NCBI GenBank assembly: GCA_016179685.1
Contig: JACPCR010000089.1
Span: forward strand, 1 to 53,475
Direction: 5' to 3'
DNA: 53,475 nucleotides
Source of the DNA: Planctomycetota bacterium
Lineage (GTDB): Bacteria; Planctomycetota; PUPC01; JACPCR01
The translations under genes were made by a program, and so were the position numbers. How positions within the stretch are numbered: the first letter of the stretch is position 1; the number at the start of each line of letters is the position of its first letter. This document shows, in pieces, positions 16,181 through 23,930 of the stretch. The notes beneath the pieces were generated by a model. The model was not told the origin of the DNA, did not search any database, and saw only the letters and a program-made list of their open reading frames with translations.

Positions 16181-17101
16181 ATGATTGTCGATTCAACGCA
16201 TACCCGGTGGATCATCCTCAGCGTGGCGATCTTGGTCGTCGGCTTGATCACCTACGTCCCGTACCACGCCACCACGCCCGGCGGACCCGGTGGAGGGACG
16301 TTTCAGGGCCTGATCTACGGCTTCGTCGGCACGGCCATGATGGTCTTCGCCGGCCTGCTCGGGGCCCGCAAGCGCGTGCGCATCTGGCGTCTCGGCCGGG
16401 CCCAGGAATGGGTCCGCGCCCACATCTGGCTCGGCCTCATCAGCTTCCCCATCATCCTCTTCCATGCCGGCATGAGCTTCGGCCGCGGCAGCCTGACCTC
16501 CGTCCTCATGTGGCTCTTCGCCATCGTCATTCTCAGCGGCATTCTCGGACTCGTCATCCAGCACGTCCTCCCCAGAATGCTGCTCGACCGCGTGCCTCGG
16601 GAAACGGTCTATGAACAAGTTCCCCGGGTGATCGACCAACTCCGGCAGGAGGCGGATACCCTGATCGAAAGCGTCAGCGGCGTCATCGATCATCCGGAGC
16701 AGCCCGCCTTCGCGGAAGCATCCTCCTCGCCGGGCCGACGCGCCCACGATCTCAGGACGCGTGCTACCGCCCTCGCCGTGCCCGTCGAGGGCAGCGATGA
16801 GCTCAAACGCTTCTATCTCATCGAGGTACGCCCGTTCTTCCACCCGGAAGGGATTCCGGAGGGCGAGCTGATGGGAGCGAAGACGAGCAGCGCCCGGTTC
16901 GGCCGCATCCGCCTGCTGTTGCCGCGTGATTTGCACGACACGCTCCGGGACCTGGAAACGTTGTGCGAGGAGCGCCGGGAGCTGGCCCTGCAGCAGAAGC
17001 TGCACCACTGGTTGCATGGGTGGCTGCTCGTTCATATTCCCATCGCCTACGCCCTTCTCCTGCTCAGCGTCATTCATGCCCTGATGTCGCTCTTCTATTG
17101 A
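16181..17101 (+). CDS. Membrane diheme cytochrome b-like subunit
   Basis: 306 residues from the ATG at 16181, preceded by a strong AGGAGG (16165-16170). Five hydrophobic helices: about 10-28, 41-61, 79-100, 105-135 and 279-306. Helix 3 has H81 and H95, helix 5 has H285 and H299; both pairs are H-x13-H, the spacing used to bind two b hemes between two helices in cytochrome b of the bc complexes. A soluble loop of about 140 residues joins helices 4 and 5. Overall sequence is not one I recognise as a named family. It probably moves electrons across the membrane between the iron-sulfur protein upstream and the multiheme cytochrome c downstream, perhaps with a quinone site. Confidence 0.78.
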   Translation: MIVDSTHTRWIILSVAILVVGLITYVPYHATTPGGPGGGTFQGLIYGFVGTAMMVFAGLLGARKRVRIWRLGRAQEWVRAHIWLGLISFPIILFHAGMSFGRGSLTSVLMWLFAIVILSGILGLVIQHVLPRMLLDRVPRETVYEQVPRVIDQLRQEADTLIESVSGVIDHPEQPAFAEASSSPGRRAHDLRTRATALAVPVEGSDELKRFYLIEVRPFFHPEGIPEGELMGAKTSSARFGRIRLLLPRDLHDTLRDLETLCEERRELALQQKLHHWLHGWLLVHIPIAYALLLLSVIHALMSLFY

Positions 17102-17120
17102 TCCTGCCCGGGAGGCCCCC

Positions 17121-18596
17121 ATGGCCATCGTCCGAACCACCAAGGCCCTCGCCAAACGCATCGACCTCCATTACTTCAAGCGCCACCATCCGTTGCGCAG
17201 CCTGAAGTCCGGCCTCTCCTGGGGCGCGGCCATCCTGGCGGTCCTCTGGGTCTGCGGTACCACACGTCGAAGCAGCGTCGTGTTCATGAACGGACCCGTG
17301 TCCACTCGCCACCAGCTCTTCGGGGTGAGCTGCGAAAAGTGCCACGAGCCCTGGGGCGCCCTTCAAACCTTGACCCGGGGCGACGAACATCCCTCCGTTT
17401 CGGACCGGAGCTGCAGCGCTTGCCATGAGGGGCCGCCGCACCACTGGCAGACCCCTCCGGAGGGGGCCAGGCCCGGCTCAAAACTCTCCGGGGACCCGGC
17501 TTGCATCCATTGCCATCAGGAGCACCGGGGCCACACGGCCCTCGCCGCTCTGGCCGATCGCACGTGCCTCGAGTGCCACCGGAGTCTGGACAAGAACACG
17601 CCTAGTGGCTACAAGCTGCAAAACGTCCGGACCGAAGGCAAGCAGGTGGATTCCTTCCTCTCGGGCCACCCCGAGTTTGCCCGGATCGCCAGCCGGTCCG
17701 GCGACACGGCCCGGGTTTCGTTGAATCACAGCGTGCACCTGCGCAAGGGCCTGGCGGGCCTGCCCCAGGGGAGGGCCCAGCTCGCCTGCGAAGACTGCCA
17801 CCAGCCGGACGGAGCGAGGGCCTACATGCGGCCCGTCGATTACGAGACACACTGCGCGGCATGCCACCCGATCAACCTGAATGACGACCGTTTCCCGGCG
17901 AAGATGCTGCCGCTCCCCCACGACGAGCCTGCCGTGGTGAGCCGGTTTCTCCAGACCAGCTTCGCCGCCCTGGTCGCGTCCAACCCGGAACAGATCACGG
18001 TCGAGAAAAAGGTGAGGCGCAAGACGGAGCAGATTCCCATCCTCGGGGACAAGGAACTGAAAGCCGACGCGTTCGTCCAGGAGCAGAGGAAGTGGCTCGA
18101 GGCCCAACGGGATGCCGCAGAAAAGGCCGTGCTCGGTCCCAAGAGCCAGACCTGCCAGCTCTGCCACGTCGTCACGCAGCCTGTTGAGGCCGCGGCAAGC
18201 GAGCAGAAGGACGAAGCGGCCAGCGGCGAGGGAAAAGAAGCAGCGGCGGCCGAAGAACATCAGAAGAAAGCACCCGGCCTGGCGAAGGTCGAGCCGACTG
18301 CAATCCCGGCCCGATGGTTCGTGCACAGCCGGTTCGCACACGAGCCGCACCGGATGCTCCAGTGCGTGGCCTGCCACACGGAAGTAGACGCGAGCGAGAA
18401 AACGTCGGACGTGCTCCTGCCGGGTGTGGAGACGTGCCGGGAGTGCCACCGGCCCGAGCCGAACCATGCCCGGGCGGACTGCGTGGAATGTCACGTCTTC
18501 CACGACAAACTGACGTCCACGCATCTCAACGGGCGGAACACGGTCTCCGAGGTCCTGAAGGAATATTTCGGCCCGGCGTCGTCGGGGGCAAAATAG
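17121..18596 (+). CDS. Decaheme cytochrome c, membrane-anchored
   Basis: 491 residues. A transmembrane helix at about residues 31-46 is followed by ten CxxCH heme-binding motifs: SCEKCH, SCSACH, ACIHCH, TCLECH, ACEDCH, HCAACH, TCQLCH, QCVACH, TCRECH and DCVECH. Six are in the first half and four in the second, separated by a charged linker and an Ala/Glu-rich stretch. Additional histidines next to hemes could give bis-His ligation. Hemes are attached outside the cytoplasm, so the protein sits on the outer face of the inner membrane and may pass electrons further into the periplasm. Start ATG at 17121 with GGGAGG upstream. It ends the redox operon. Confidence 0.93.
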   Translation: MAIVRTTKALAKRIDLHYFKRHHPLRSLKSGLSWGAAILAVLWVCGTTRRSSVVFMNGPVSTRHQLFGVSCEKCHEPWGALQTLTRGDEHPSVSDRSCSACHEGPPHHWQTPPEGARPGSKLSGDPACIHCHQEHRGHTALAALADRTCLECHRSLDKNTPSGYKLQNVRTEGKQVDSFLSGHPEFARIASRSGDTARVSLNHSVHLRKGLAGLPQGRAQLACEDCHQPDGARAYMRPVDYETHCAACHPINLNDDRFPAKMLPLPHDEPAVVSRFLQTSFAALVASNPEQITVEKKVRRKTEQIPILGDKELKADAFVQEQRKWLEAQRDAAEKAVLGPKSQTCQLCHVVTQPVEAAASEQKDEAASGEGKEAAAAEEHQKKAPGLAKVEPTAIPARWFVHSRFAHEPHRMLQCVACHTEVDASEKTSDVLLPGVETCRECHRPEPNHARADCVECHVFHDKLTSTHLNGRNTVSEVLKEYFGPASSGAK

Positions 18597-18670
18597 GCGC
18601 TTGGGGCGTCAAACTTGAAAAAACCTTTGAAGGTTGAGCTGCGGACTCCCGCTGACCCGCCAGGGTTGGG

Positions 18671-18733
18671 CCGGCGAAGCCGGGCCAACTCTGGCTCTGA
18701 AATCCGCGAGCCCGAAGGGCGCAGCGGATTTCA
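18671..18733. repeat. Two hairpins after the redox operon
   Basis: The first has CCGGC arms (18671-18675, 18679-18683) around a GAA loop, inside a longer imperfect stem. The second has 10-bp perfect arms 18698-18707 and 18724-18733 with an inner GCCC-GAA-GGGC hairpin. They lie between two convergent genes and could end transcription from both sides, although no T-tract is present. Confidence 0.65.
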
Positions 18734-18741
18734 ATAGGCGC

Positions 18742-19785
18742 TTATCCGGACGTGGCGGATAACGATACGGGACATCCCTGGAGAATGGACTGGTAGGCGG
18801 CCGCGAGGACTTCCACGCCTTTCGCTCCTGTTTCTACGTCACTCTCGGGCGGATGGCCCGTCTCCATGCACCGGATGAGTTGATCGATGGACGACACGCA
18901 CGTGTGGCCACACAGGTACTCTTCCAGGGGACGCTGACGCCCATTCTCCAGCAAGACCCCGGCGGCCGGATCCAAAAACAGGTTCAGATTCTCGAACTCG
19001 ATGAGCAGGGCATTCCGGTGACCCCGCTGTCCATGGACCACCTGCTTGCCCACGGCCAGGACAGCCCAGAACCGGCCATAGTCGAGGAGAATCTGCCCGA
19101 AGTTTTCCACGTCTGATTCGGAGTAGGGCGTCCAGAATTTCTGCCACCGGGCCTCGACGCTGCGCGGCATCCCCAGAAGCGTCAGCGCGTAATCGATGGC
19201 ATAACAGCCCATGTTCGTCATCTCCCCGCCTCCGGAAATGGCCGGCGGATCGAAGCGCTCGGGCCACAGGTCCCGGATGGGGAAACCTTCCGGGAAAGTC
19301 ATGCCAAAGGAATGATAATAGCTGACCACCGTTCCATGGTCGCCGGCCCGGACCGCCCGCATCAACTTGTCGAAGGCCGGAAGGAACTTCACCATCGGAA
19401 TGTCGAATACGATGGGGATGCCCGACCTCCTGGCTGCATTCACGATTCGGCGGGCTGCGGCGGGCGTGTGGCAGAGCGGCTTGTTGAGGAGGACCGGCTT
19501 GCCCGCCTCGGCGGCCATTTCCACCATCTCCGCCTTGTCGCAGGGATCGGTCGTGATCGCGAGGATGTGGACCCCGGGATTCGAGACGACCTCGCGATAG
19601 CTGTTTGCCAGGGGAATACCCAGGCACTCGGCGAGCTCGCGGGCCCGGCGGGGATTCTTCTCATACCCGGCGTGCAGACGCGTCTTCGGATGCGCCCGGA
19701 ACTGCTGAGCCACCCCCGCGCCATGCGTGCAACAGTTGCCCAGGATGCCGACGCCGTACCCGTCTCGGATCTTTAATCGCATCAT
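18742..19785 (-). CDS. Gfo/Idh/MocA-family oxidoreductase
   Basis: 347 residues from the ATG at 19785, which gives a 4-base ATGA overlap with the upstream gene; a start at 19809 is also open. The N-terminal Rossmann loop reads GVGILGNCCTHGAG. The family's EKP motif appears as NKPLCHTPAAA, keeping the lysine but with Asn for Glu. The C-terminal domain has the family's beta-sheet pattern, with GGGEMTNMGCYAIDYALTL carrying the conserved acid-to-His region in altered form. Members act on sugars, inositols and sugar nucleotides with NAD(P). The substrate cannot be predicted. It is co-transcribed with the YfhO-like gene. Confidence 0.82.
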   Translation of the reverse strand: MMRLKIRDGYGVGILGNCCTHGAGVAQQFRAHPKTRLHAGYEKNPRRARELAECLGIPLANSYREVVSNPGVHILAITTDPCDKAEMVEMAAEAGKPVLLNKPLCHTPAAARRIVNAARRSGIPIVFDIPMVKFLPAFDKLMRAVRAGDHGTVVSYYHSFGMTFPEGFPIRDLWPERFDPPAISGGGEMTNMGCYAIDYALTLLGMPRSVEARWQKFWTPYSESDVENFGQILLDYGRFWAVLAVGKQVVHGQRGHRNALLIEFENLNLFLDPAAGVLLENGRQRPLEEYLCGHTCVSSIDQLIRCMETGHPPESDVETGAKGVEVLAAAYQSILQGCPVSLSATSG

Positions 19786-22070
19786 GATCGTGCGAAGCTC
19801 TTCAGACATGAGAAAAGAAAGACGAGCAGCAGGAGTCCCAGCAGCGACAGCGCCAGGCCAGACCGGATCGAGCGCGGCTCGAAGCGGAACTCCAGATGGT
19901 GCGAACCCTCCGACAAATATACGGCACGGAAGAGATAATTCGCCCGGTAGACTTCGAGCTCCCTGGCTGGGGCAGCATGGCCGTCCCCAACCGCGCGGTC
20001 ACGGCATCGCCAGCCAGGATGCCACGCTTCACTCAGCACGAGGTAGCCGGGTGACTCCAGTTTGGCGGCCAGCTCCAGATGATTGGGCGAATAATGGCCG
20101 AAGGGTATCGGCGTGAAGGTCGCCGAGCCCGGCGTCTCCGGCGAATCGGCCTCGAGCAGCACCGTCCGGCGGGGGTCCGCCCCGCCCGAGGCCAGGCGGT
20201 CCAGCAGCCGGTCCGCGTCGCGGACCACTTCCCGCGAGGGCACGACGAACGCCCGGGGAAGCGCTGAGGGACTCTCCACCAGCGCCAGACCCGGCCCCTC
20301 CTCTACACCCGGCCGCAAGACCTCGGCAAATCGCAGCCGGAGACCGAGCAAATCGAGCAGCGGCGATCCGACCGCAGGCTTGAGATGCGGAATCCAGACT
20401 TCGGGCCGCGGCGCCTCTCCGGTCACCCTCGACAGAAATCCCACGTATCTCGCTGACACCATGGGGTTGAAGCCGTTCACGTCGTAGCCGCCGTGCCGCA
20501 CCAGGAGGTATTCCGGGAGCAGGGGGTGAAAGACCTCGCGGTCGTAGTCCGTGACGCGCTCCTCCGGGAAAAACCTCGAGGCCATGCCCAGTTCCTGCAG
20601 TCTCCCGAGATCATAGACGCTGCTGAAATCGCGGGTCTGCTGGAGCGGGTACAAGAAACTGAGCGTCTCCAGCAGCAGGCCGGGGACAAGAAAGCCGGGC
20701 AACCGAGTCGCTGTCGGGCCCCAGCGGTCAGCCAGGCCGAACGCCGCCAAGTCCAGCGCGGCCGCGGTCAGAAGCCAGGGACCGGCCTCCGAGAGCCACG
20801 CCGCGTCACCCCATCCGAACGAGAGGGCAATGGCCAGCGCGGCCGCCGCACCGGCAGGGAGCAGGAGACTTCGGCCGCGGCAGGCTGCGGCGGCTTCGGC
20901 CCCCAGGGCGATCAGGCACGGGATCACCAACCCCAGAACGAAAAGCGTGCGGCTCGCGACCCGGTGGTAACCAAAGCCCGGGACATGGTGGTAGAGGAAG
21001 GAGAAGAGGGGAGTCGAGTCGCCGAGGGCGTGCAGAACGGCAAGGGCCGAGACCACGAGAAAGAAAATCGTTTCACGCCGCCATTCCCTCCGAGCCAGGG
21101 CGTAGGGAAGGAGCAGGAGAGGGAGCAGGCCGAGATGGAAGGCTTTTTCCCAGCCGAAAACGTCGCCTGCCGGGCCGGCAACGGCTTCCCCCGTCGGCCG
21201 GAGGAAAGCCACGACGTCCTCGATTCGCAGGGAACCCGCGGACGCGAAGGAAAAATGGATGAGGGCCGCGCGGGCGGAATCCTTGGCCGATTCGATGGCC
21301 GGAAGGAGTTGGACGGCGCAGAGCAGGCCCGCGAGACCAGCCGCTGCCACGAGGCAACCGAGGAGGATGCCCCGAAAAGCTGGGGGAGCGCTCGACAGCC
21401 GCCAGCCGCCATAGGCGGCGACGAGAAGAGCTGAGTAGAAGGCCAATTGGGGATAGAGGGAAACCCCCAGTATGCCGAGGCACCCGGCCAGAACTCCCGT
21501 AGCCGCTCCGGACGGCTTGCGGGCCAGGGCATCCACGGCCAGGAGCGTCCAGGGCATCCAGGCCAGAGGCAGGAAACCCAGGTGGCCGGCTACGAGGAGA
21601 TGCATGATCCATTTTCCACTGAAGAGAAAGGCCAACGCCCCCAGCAGCGCCGCATGCGGCGAGACCCGCAGGCCCCATCGCAAATGGCAGTATGACCCTG
21701 CCGCTCCGATCAGGGAGTGAGTCAGAATCAGTGCGCTGGCCGAAAGATTCACGGGCAAGAGGACGAACAGCCAGTTGAGGGGATAGAAAGCCCAGCATCC
21801 GGGTATCCCGATGAAGGAGATGCCGCAGAAAATATGCGGATACCAGAACGGCATCTCGCCTTGCTCCAGTAGCGTCTTCCGGATCAGCTCCTGCCAGGCG
21901 CAATTCATCAGCAGCAGATCAGAAAATCCGGAGAAGAGAACATGCGAGGGGTGCAGGAGGAGCCGCCAGAAGAACAGGCACACGGCAAGACAAAGAATGG
22001 CCAGGGCCCGCAGGTCCGAGAGTGTCAGCAGATGGGCCGGGCGAAGCCAGGGCACGTGTCGTTTTCCCAT
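19782..22070 (-). CDS. YfhO-like multi-pass membrane protein
   Basis: 762 residues from the ATG at 22070 (MGKRHVPWLR), followed closely by the first helix. About twelve hydrophobic helices fill residues 10-480, followed by an extracytoplasmic domain of about 250 residues and a final C-terminal helix (SLLGLLLLVFLFSCL). The pattern LFSGFSDLLLMN...WYPHIFCGISFIG...FYPLNWLF near the N-terminus is typical of the YfhO family, which has a GT-C glycosyltransferase fold. In Firmicutes YfhO is tied to glycosylation of wall polymers; elsewhere the role is unknown. The C-terminus has the family words GSHHLEFRFEP and a second helix. The adjacent Gfo/Idh oxidoreductase suggests a role in glycan modification. 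Confidence 0.85.
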   Translation of the reverse strand: MGKRHVPWLRPAHLLTLSDLRALAILCLAVCLFFWRLLLHPSHVLFSGFSDLLLMNCAWQELIRKTLLEQGEMPFWYPHIFCGISFIGIPGCWAFYPLNWLFVLLPVNLSASALILTHSLIGAAGSYCHLRWGLRVSPHAALLGALAFLFSGKWIMHLLVAGHLGFLPLAWMPWTLLAVDALARKPSGAATGVLAGCLGILGVSLYPQLAFYSALLVAAYGGWRLSSAPPAFRGILLGCLVAAAGLAGLLCAVQLLPAIESAKDSARAALIHFSFASAGSLRIEDVVAFLRPTGEAVAGPAGDVFGWEKAFHLGLLPLLLLPYALARREWRRETIFFLVVSALAVLHALGDSTPLFSFLYHHVPGFGYHRVASRTLFVLGLVIPCLIALGAEAAAACRGRSLLLPAGAAAALAIALSFGWGDAAWLSEAGPWLLTAAALDLAAFGLADRWGPTATRLPGFLVPGLLLETLSFLYPLQQTRDFSSVYDLGRLQELGMASRFFPEERVTDYDREVFHPLLPEYLLVRHGGYDVNGFNPMVSARYVGFLSRVTGEAPRPEVWIPHLKPAVGSPLLDLLGLRLRFAEVLRPGVEEGPGLALVESPSALPRAFVVPSREVVRDADRLLDRLASGGADPRRTVLLEADSPETPGSATFTPIPFGHYSPNHLELAAKLESPGYLVLSEAWHPGWRCRDRAVGDGHAAPARELEVYRANYLFRAVYLSEGSHHLEFRFEPRSIRSGLALSLLGLLLLVFLFSCLKSFARS

Positions 22071-22105
22071 TCGGGTGCGAGCGCGTCCACGCGGATGACG
22101 ATGGA

Positions 22106-22134
22106 ATTCTAACAAAAATGCGCACGCGTGTGAC
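22106..22134 (-). promoter_or_regulatory. Possible promoter for YfhO-like gene
   Basis: On the minus strand GTCACA (22134-22129), a 17-base spacer and TAGAAT (22111-22106). The -10 is good and the -35 is four of six. Transcription would start about 30 bases before the ATG at 22070. Confidence 0.35.
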
Positions 22135-22174
22135 CCCTTACGGGGCGCTTGAACCTCCCCGCCCATCGAGCGCC

Positions 22175-22203
22175 TTGACAGGGCGGGAAGGCTTTCCCAT
22201 ACT
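22175..22203 (+). promoter_or_regulatory. Sigma70-type promoter for HEAT-repeat gene
   Basis: A perfect TTGACA at 22175-22180, a 17-base spacer and CATACT at 22198-22203 (four of six to TATAAT). The start of transcription would be near 22210, giving a leader of about 52 bases. Confidence 0.6.
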
Positions 22204-22261
22204 GATTTCTGGATGCTGGATATTCGAATTTTCTTGTCCAGGACTGTGCATCCTGACGACC

Positions 22262-23893
22262 ATGGATTCCACCCTCAAGAAGGTGGTGGCGATGCTCTCT
22301 TCCCCGGACGAGGAGATTCAGTGCGCCGCCGCGAAAATCCTCGGCGAGTTGGGCCCGGAAAACGCCGAGATCGTCCGGGCCCTCGGACAAGCGGCATCCG
22401 GTTCTCATCTCTCCGTCCGCTGTGCCGCTCTCGAAGCCCTGGGCAGGACGAAGCGACCCGACGCGCTTCGCTTCGTCCTGCCCCATCTGACCTCGCCCCA
22501 GGTCGGCGAAAGAAGCCGGGCGGTCTCCGCCGTGGCGTCCATGGGGCCAGAAGTGCTGCCCGCGGTGTTCAAGGAGCTGTTCAAGGGCGAGACCCCGGTT
22601 CGGCTCACGTTGCTGGCCATTCTTCAGAAATTCGCCCTGAATGAGGGACTCGAATATGGGCTCCATCTCCTCGCCTCGGCGGAGGAGACGGAGGTGATCG
22701 ATGCCGTGTGTGAGGCCTTCCACGCCAAGGTGGATGGACTTTCCGAGAAGGAGCGCGGATCGATATCCGAAAAGGTCAGAAAATGGGCCGGCAAGCCACC
22801 GATCCGGCGCAATGAGACGGCGCGCGTCGCTGGATTGCGGCTTCTCGGCGCCCTGCACGATCCCTTGTCCGGTCCTTTCTACGTCAAACTCCTCGAGACC
22901 GAAGCCTCGCCGCGGGTACTGAGACACGCCCTGCTCGGCCTGGGGAAGATTTCTATCCCGGAAAGGGACCATCCAAGGCTGTGGAACGTCATCCTGCACC
23001 TCTTGAGGAGCGATCAGAGCCCGAATCTCGTGCAGGCTGCGACGGACATCCTCCGGCGACTCCAGATTCCTTCTTCAGTTGAGAAGGATGCGCTGGACCT
23101 CCTTGGACATTCAGACCCTGCCGTCCGGACCCTCGCGGTCCAGTGGCTCGGCGAGGCCGCCTCAGAAGAAGCGGGCGAAGCCCTCGGGAAGCACCTCTCC
23201 TCCCCGGACTGGCGGATGAGGCAAGTGGTGCTTTCGAGCCTGAGAAAATGTCCCAACGCCGGACTTGTCCTGCTTCGGCACCTCGAGACCCTCGAGGATG
23301 CCGAACAGCTCAGCCCGATCCTCCAGTTGATCCTGGAGCTCAAGCCGACGGTCTCGGCGTCCCAGTTCGCCAAGCTTTTCCGCCACGCCTTGGCCCTGCG
23401 GCAGGCGAGCGACCGCCGCGCCGATTCGCTTCTGGCCGTGCTTTCGGCCCTTGACCGCGAAGCCTACGGCCGACACGTCATGGGGGACGCGAAGAACTTG
23501 ATGAAAAAAGGGGCTTTCCAGGAAGCGGCGGCCTGCTTGACCCTGCTTTCGGGGCCGGATGCCCCTCCGGCCGAATCGAAATATTTGCTCGCCCTGGCGC
23601 GATTCAAGGTGTCGGACAAGGGGCTCGGACGGGCTGAACGGGAGGCCAATCGCAGCCTGGCACTTTTTGCTGAGCTAGTGGACAACCTGGAAGAAGGCCT
23701 GGCTGACAAGCTGATCCAGGACAGGGACCTGCTCGACCGCTCCGAAATCTACTATCTCGGCTTCCACTTCGTGGAGCAACTCGGCAACCTCCGCCAGTTC
23801 GGCGGCAAGCTGCTCTCCCACCTCGTCAAGATGTCGCCGCGCAGCCCTGAAGGCAGGGACGCCAGGAACAAGCTGAAAAGCGCCGGTTGGTAA
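22262..23893 (+). CDS. HEAT-repeat protein
   Basis: 543 residues from the ATG at 22262. Residues 1-400 are successive helical repeats of about 30-38 residues. They fit the HEAT consensus with its aspartate and arginine/valine positions, for example SPDEEIQCAAAKILGELG, HLSVRCAALEALGR, SPQVGERSRAVSAVASMG, NETARVAGLRLLGAL, SDPAVRTLAVQWLGEAAS and SPDWRMRQVVLSSLRK. The C-terminal 150 residues are also helical and look TPR-like (GAFQEAAACLTLLSG). There is no signal peptide and no catalytic motif, so it is probably a cytosolic protein-binding scaffold. Its partner is unknown. The secreted protein that follows starts 37 bases after its stop, so they may share a transcript. Confidence 0.85.
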   Translation: MDSTLKKVVAMLSSPDEEIQCAAAKILGELGPENAEIVRALGQAASGSHLSVRCAALEALGRTKRPDALRFVLPHLTSPQVGERSRAVSAVASMGPEVLPAVFKELFKGETPVRLTLLAILQKFALNEGLEYGLHLLASAEETEVIDAVCEAFHAKVDGLSEKERGSISEKVRKWAGKPPIRRNETARVAGLRLLGALHDPLSGPFYVKLLETEASPRVLRHALLGLGKISIPERDHPRLWNVILHLLRSDQSPNLVQAATDILRRLQIPSSVEKDALDLLGHSDPAVRTLAVQWLGEAASEEAGEALGKHLSSPDWRMRQVVLSSLRKCPNAGLVLLRHLETLEDAEQLSPILQLILELKPTVSASQFAKLFRHALALRQASDRRADSLLAVLSALDREAYGRHVMGDAKNLMKKGAFQEAAACLTLLSGPDAPPAESKYLLALARFKVSDKGLGRAEREANRSLALFAELVDNLEEGLADKLIQDRDLLDRSEIYYLGFHFVEQLGNLRQFGGKLLSHLVKMSPRSPEGRDARNKLKSAGW

Positions 23894-23930
23894 CGAATGA
23901 TTTCAACGGCCGATGACACGAGTTTGCAAA

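Noticed and set aside
12247..18596. A NAD-reducing hydrogenase or formate dehydrogenase
   Set aside because: No hydrogenase large or small subunit and no molybdopterin-type catalytic subunit lies in the operon; only the diaphorase-type parts are shared.
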